Shown piece after piece: positions 59,873-64,000 of a stretch of 64,000 nucleotides of DNA. The stretch is from positions 1 through 64,000 of the forward strand of contig NZ_BAHC01000118.1 of assembly GCF_000298195.1 (NCBI RefSeq), written 5' to 3'. The stretch is from Gordonia rhizosphera NBRC 16068 (GTDB lineage Bacteria > Actinomycetota > Actinomycetes > Mycobacteriales > Mycobacteriaceae). The notes beneath the pieces were generated by a model that had not been told where the DNA came from, ran no database searches, and saw only the letters and a program-made list of their open reading frames with translations. Made by a program: the position numbers and the translations under genes. The stretch's first letter is position 1, and each line of letters opens with the position of its first letter.

Positions 59873-61459
59873 ATGACATCCATCACCGAACCGCCGGCGA
59901 CGTCACCGCATGTCGACGGGACACTCCTCCCGGATCTCGTCGAGCGATGGGCGGCGGCGACGCCGGACGCGGTCGCTGTACGCTACGGCGAGCGGACGTG
60001 GACCTGGCGTGAGTGGTCGGACCGCATCCGGCGCCTGGCGGCCGGCCTGTCCTCGCTCGGCATCGCCCGTGGTGACCGAATTGCGTTCCTGGACAAGAAC
60101 CATCCGGCATGCCTGGAGACTGCATTCGCCGCCACGACTCTCGGTGCGGCCGTCGCGATCCTGAACTGGAGACTGTCCGGCGACGAGCTCACGTACGCAA
60201 TGACCGACAGCGGTGCGCGCGTTCTGATCGTCGGCGACGAGTTCGCCGACCTCGCGACGTCGGCGGTCGCCGGCAACTCGGGAGTCGAGCGCGTCCTGAC
60301 GCTGTCCGAGGACGGCGACGACGAGTACGAGGAATTCCTCGCAGCGCATCAACCGCTCGATGTCCTTCTCGGTGTCGACCCCGAAGACGCGGCGCTCCTC
60401 ATCTACAGCTCCGGAACCACCGGCCGCCCGAAGGGCGTCGTGCTGAGTCAGCGCGCGCTCATGACCCACACCCGCAACGTCGGGACCCGATTCCCGTTCG
60501 CGCCGGGAGACATCAACCTCGTGGCGATGCCGATGTTCCACGTCGGTGGCGTGTGCTGGGCATTCCTGGGAATTCAATCCGGCAACGCCAGTATCGTCCT
60601 CCGCAACCCCGACGCGGCCTCGCTGCTCGGCGGGATCGCCGCGGGGGCGACCCACACCTTCTTCGTTCCGCCCGTGATCAGCGGACTGCTGGCCGCCGGC
60701 GAGCAGGCCACCGCCGCGCTGGCCGGATTGAAGCGCATGGGTTACGGCGCGGCGCCGATGCCGTTGTCCACGCTGCGCAAGGCGATCGACGCGTGGCCGC
60801 ACATCGACTTCGTCCAGGTCTACGGGCAGACCGAGATCGCCGGTGTGGCCGTGACCCTGCAGCCTGACGAGCATCGCGATCCGGAGCGGTCGTATCTCCT
60901 GAAGTCCGCGGGAGTCCCCGTACCAGGCGTCGAAGTGCGTATCGTCGACGTCGCGACCGGCGAGGACGTGCCAACCGGTGAACAGGGTGAGATCTGGTTC
61001 CGCTCCGAGCAGGTCATGAGCTGCTACCTCAATCGCCCCGATGCGACGGCGGAGACCATCACCGCCGACGGCTGGCTGCGCACCGGCGACATCGGCCACG
61101 TCGACACCGACGGGTACGTCTATGTCGAGGACCGCCTCAAAGACATGATCATCACCGGCGGCGAGAACGTCTACAGTCCCGAGGTCGAGCGTGTCCTTGC
61201 GGAACACCCGAACATCGTCGATGCGGCCGTCATCGGTGTCCCCGACGAGAAGTGGGGCGAATCGGTCAAGGCGCTGGTCACGGTTGATGCACCGGTCTCC
61301 GCCGAGGACATCATCGCATTCTGCCGCCAACACCTCGCCGCCTACAAATGCCCGAGCACGGTGGACTTCGTCGATGCGCTGCCCCGCAATGCCAGCGGCA
61401 AACTGCTCAAACGTGACCTGCGGACCCCGTACTGGTCGAAGTCCGCCCGATCCATCTGA
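59873..61459 (+). CDS. Acyl-CoA ligase (FadD-like)
   Basis: A 528-residue AMP-forming ligase with YSSGTTGRPKGVVLSQ, GQTEIAG, GWLRTGDIG and NASGKLLKRDL. It is closely similar to the ligase at 42967, including the ending RTPYW versus RKPYW. ATG 59873 follows AGAAGGAA. It is the first gene of an operon with an acyl-CoA dehydrogenase 17 bases downstream. It should activate the acid formed by the P450-ADH-ALDH operon. Confidence 0.86.
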   Translation: MTSITEPPATSPHVDGTLLPDLVERWAAATPDAVAVRYGERTWTWREWSDRIRRLAAGLSSLGIARGDRIAFLDKNHPACLETAFAATTLGAAVAILNWRLSGDELTYAMTDSGARVLIVGDEFADLATSAVAGNSGVERVLTLSEDGDDEYEEFLAAHQPLDVLLGVDPEDAALLIYSSGTTGRPKGVVLSQRALMTHTRNVGTRFPFAPGDINLVAMPMFHVGGVCWAFLGIQSGNASIVLRNPDAASLLGGIAAGATHTFFVPPVISGLLAAGEQATAALAGLKRMGYGAAPMPLSTLRKAIDAWPHIDFVQVYGQTEIAGVAVTLQPDEHRDPERSYLLKSAGVPVPGVEVRIVDVATGEDVPTGEQGEIWFRSEQVMSCYLNRPDATAETITADGWLRTGDIGHVDTDGYVYVEDRLKDMIITGGENVYSPEVERVLAEHPNIVDAAVIGVPDEKWGESVKALVTVDAPVSAEDIIAFCRQHLAAYKCPSTVDFVDALPRNASGKLLKRDLRTPYWSKSARSI

Positions 61460-61476
61460 ATACCAGGAGAACACCG

Positions 61477-62631
<1,155 letters not shown>

Positions 62632-62637
62632 GCGGGA

Positions 62638-62678
62638 CCCGGCTTGTCTGAACGCGGTTGGGGGTCAGGCAAGCCGGG
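62638..62678. terminator. Bidirectional terminator between convergent dehydrogenases
   Basis: CCCGGCTTGTCTGA (62638-62651) pairs with TCAGGCAAGCCGGG (62665-62678): a 14-base stem with one G-U-type mismatch and a 13-base loop, between two convergent acyl-CoA dehydrogenase genes. Confidence 0.75.
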
Positions 62679-62694
62679 GCCGGGCAGGTTCGCA

Positions 62695-63972
62695 TCAGCC
62701 GGACTGGCCCGTGACACCCTTCGGCGCCCCGGACGACATGAAGCCGAACAGGTAGCCGGCCACCCGACGCATCTGGATCTCGTCGGCACCCTCGGTGATC
62801 CGGTAGCGACGATGATGGCGGTAGATGTGTTCGAACGGCTCATGCCGCGAGTAGCCGCGGCCGCCGAACACCTGCATCGCCTGATCCGCTGCGTCGCAAC
62901 ACAACCGGTTCGCCTGGTAGTTGCACATCGACACTTCCTGCGATGCGGAGAAGGGGCCGTGGGTGTCCATCTTCCAGGCGGTCTCACGCACCAGGGCGCG
63001 GAGCATCGCGGCGCGGGTGTGCAGTTCGACGAGGGGGAACTGGATCGCCTGGTTCGTCGACAGTCTCTTCCCGAACGGCGACCGTTCGTTGGCGTACGCG
63101 ACGGCACGGTTGATGCAGTACTGGGCGGCACCCAGACTCGACGCGGCCTGCCGGATCCGGTTCTCGTTGAAGAAGTGCTGGACGATCTGCAGCCCGCGCC
63201 CTTCGTCTCCCATGACCGCCGAATGCGGCACGCGGACGTCCCGCAGGGTGATGTGCGCATGGTCGGTCGGCATGTTGAAGGTCCAGAGGTACTCCTCGAC
63301 GGTGAATCCCTCGGTGTGCGGGTCCACCAGGAAGGCGGTGATACCGCGCGCGTCCCCGGCCTCGCCGCCGGTCCGTGCGAAGATGATGTCCCGGTGGGCC
63401 ACGTGGATGCCGGTGTTCCACGTCTTCTCGCCGTTGATCACCCACGTGTCGCCGTCCCGAACCGCGGTCGTCTCCATATGGGTGGCGTCCGAACCGTGCT
63501 CGGGTTCGGTGATGCCGAAGGCGAAGAAGCGGGTGCCCGACGCCAAACCGTCGACCCATTCCCGCTGCTGCTCATCGGAGCCGTATTCCAGCATCAGGAG
63601 CAGGCCGACGTTGTTACCGACGATCGCGTGTTCATTCTGCAGATCACAGTGCAGCCCGAGGCCTTTGGATGCCAGATGCTCCCGGATGACGGCCATGGAC
63701 AGATTGGAGCCGTCGCGGCCGCCGTACTCGGCTGGGAACGGGTAACGGAAGTGTCCGGCCGCATCGGCGCGCCGCCGCGCCTCACCGAGCAGCGCCTCCC
63801 AGTCGGCGCTGGGCAGACCACCTCTCTCCCAATCGGTTCGGGAGTCCTCGCGGCGATGATCGAAGAACCGGATGTTGTCGTCGGACTGCTCCAGCGGCAC
63901 GATCTCGGCTTCGATGAAGGCGTCGAGTTCGGCCAGGTAGTCGGTCAGTGATTCGGGCAGCGCGAAATCCAC
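62695..63972 (-). CDS. Acyl-CoA dehydrogenase, long form
   Basis: A 425-residue acyl-CoA dehydrogenase. Motifs are FGITEPEHGSDATHMET, WVINGEKTWNTGI, and the C-terminal QVFGGRGYSRHEPFEHIYRHHR. It has an N-terminal ~30-residue extension versus the 384-residue neighbour. A GGGGAG ribosome site precedes ATG 63972. Its promoter lies mostly outside the window. It may handle the next intermediate of the pathway or a different chain length. Confidence 0.82.
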   Translation of the reverse strand: MDFALPESLTDYLAELDAFIEAEIVPLEQSDDNIRFFDHRREDSRTDWERGGLPSADWEALLGEARRRADAAGHFRYPFPAEYGGRDGSNLSMAVIREHLASKGLGLHCDLQNEHAIVGNNVGLLLMLEYGSDEQQREWVDGLASGTRFFAFGITEPEHGSDATHMETTAVRDGDTWVINGEKTWNTGIHVAHRDIIFARTGGEAGDARGITAFLVDPHTEGFTVEEYLWTFNMPTDHAHITLRDVRVPHSAVMGDEGRGLQIVQHFFNENRIRQAASSLGAAQYCINRAVAYANERSPFGKRLSTNQAIQFPLVELHTRAAMLRALVRETAWKMDTHGPFSASQEVSMCNYQANRLCCDAADQAMQVFGGRGYSRHEPFEHIYRHHRRYRITEGADEIQMRRVAGYLFGFMSSGAPKGVTGQSG

Positions 63973-64000
63973 GGTGATCTCCCCTTGGTCAGCAATCGGG

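Overview
The window is high-GC DNA with actinobacterial gene content: mycothiol-type maleylpyruvate isomerase, PaaX/PucR/TetR regulators, steroid-type Ltp/DUF35 proteins, many acyl-CoA ligases and dehydrogenases. I infer a Mycobacteriales member (Gordonia/Rhodococcus-like). The species is not identifiable from the sequence alone. There are no rRNA, tRNA, CRISPR or IS elements that I can support.

Region 1 (1-15.5 kb) is a sulfur-oxidation island in two divergent operons. The leftward operon encodes TusA, a DsrE-like protein, HdrC2, HdrB2, HdrA, a conserved hypothetical, a fused HdrC1-HdrB1, a lipoate-ligase-like protein, a GcvH-like lipoate-binding protein, a radical-SAM LipS-type lipoyl synthase and a second lipoate-protein ligase that runs off the left edge. 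This is the gene set of the sulfur-oxidising heterodisulfide-reductase-like (sHdr-LbpA) pathway, with its own lipoylation machinery, but rearranged and with a C1-B1 fusion. The rightward operon encodes a cysteine-rich protein, a DUF59 protein, a fused 4x[4Fe-4S]/NrfD-type membrane protein, a molybdopterin oxidoreductase (SoeA-like) and an Mrp/ApbC ATPase. A coherent model is: sulfane sulfur carried by TusA/DsrE is oxidised by sHdr-LbpA to sulfite, which the Soe-like enzyme oxidises to sulfate with electrons going to quinone.

Region 2 (15.7-25 kb) is a salicylate-to-gentisate operon using CoA-activated salicylate (salicylyl-AMP ligase, an ADP-forming-type acyl-CoA synthetase, salicylyl-CoA 5-hydroxylase), then gentisate dioxygenase, fumarylpyruvate hydrolase and mycothiol-dependent maleylpyruvate isomerase. 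A PaaX-family regulator is nearby, and two near-identical operator-like sites flank it. Decayed histidine-kinase remnants lie on both sides of the region.

Region 3 (26-40 kb) is mixed chromosomal content: a broken methyltransferase, a PucR regulator, a Baeyer-Villiger-type monooxygenase with a hydrolase, YceI, DUF4386, a PH-like protein, a small kinase, GNAT, an MBL-fold hydrolase, an aldehyde dehydrogenase and an MFS transporter.

Region 4 (40-64 kb) is a catabolic regulon: PhaC-like synthase, esterase, three acyl-CoA ligases, an Ltp/DUF35 retro-aldolase-type pair, TetR regulator, aldehyde and alcohol dehydrogenases, a self-sufficient P450-diflavin-reductase fusion and two acyl-CoA dehydrogenases. 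Six copies of a TGACCGNNCGTACGGT-type operator (one degenerate) mark its promoters. Inside it sit a pair of cytoplasmic serine proteases (S1 plus S8), a RES/Xre-type toxin-antitoxin pair, and an AT-rich insert bounded by two similar terminator repeats.
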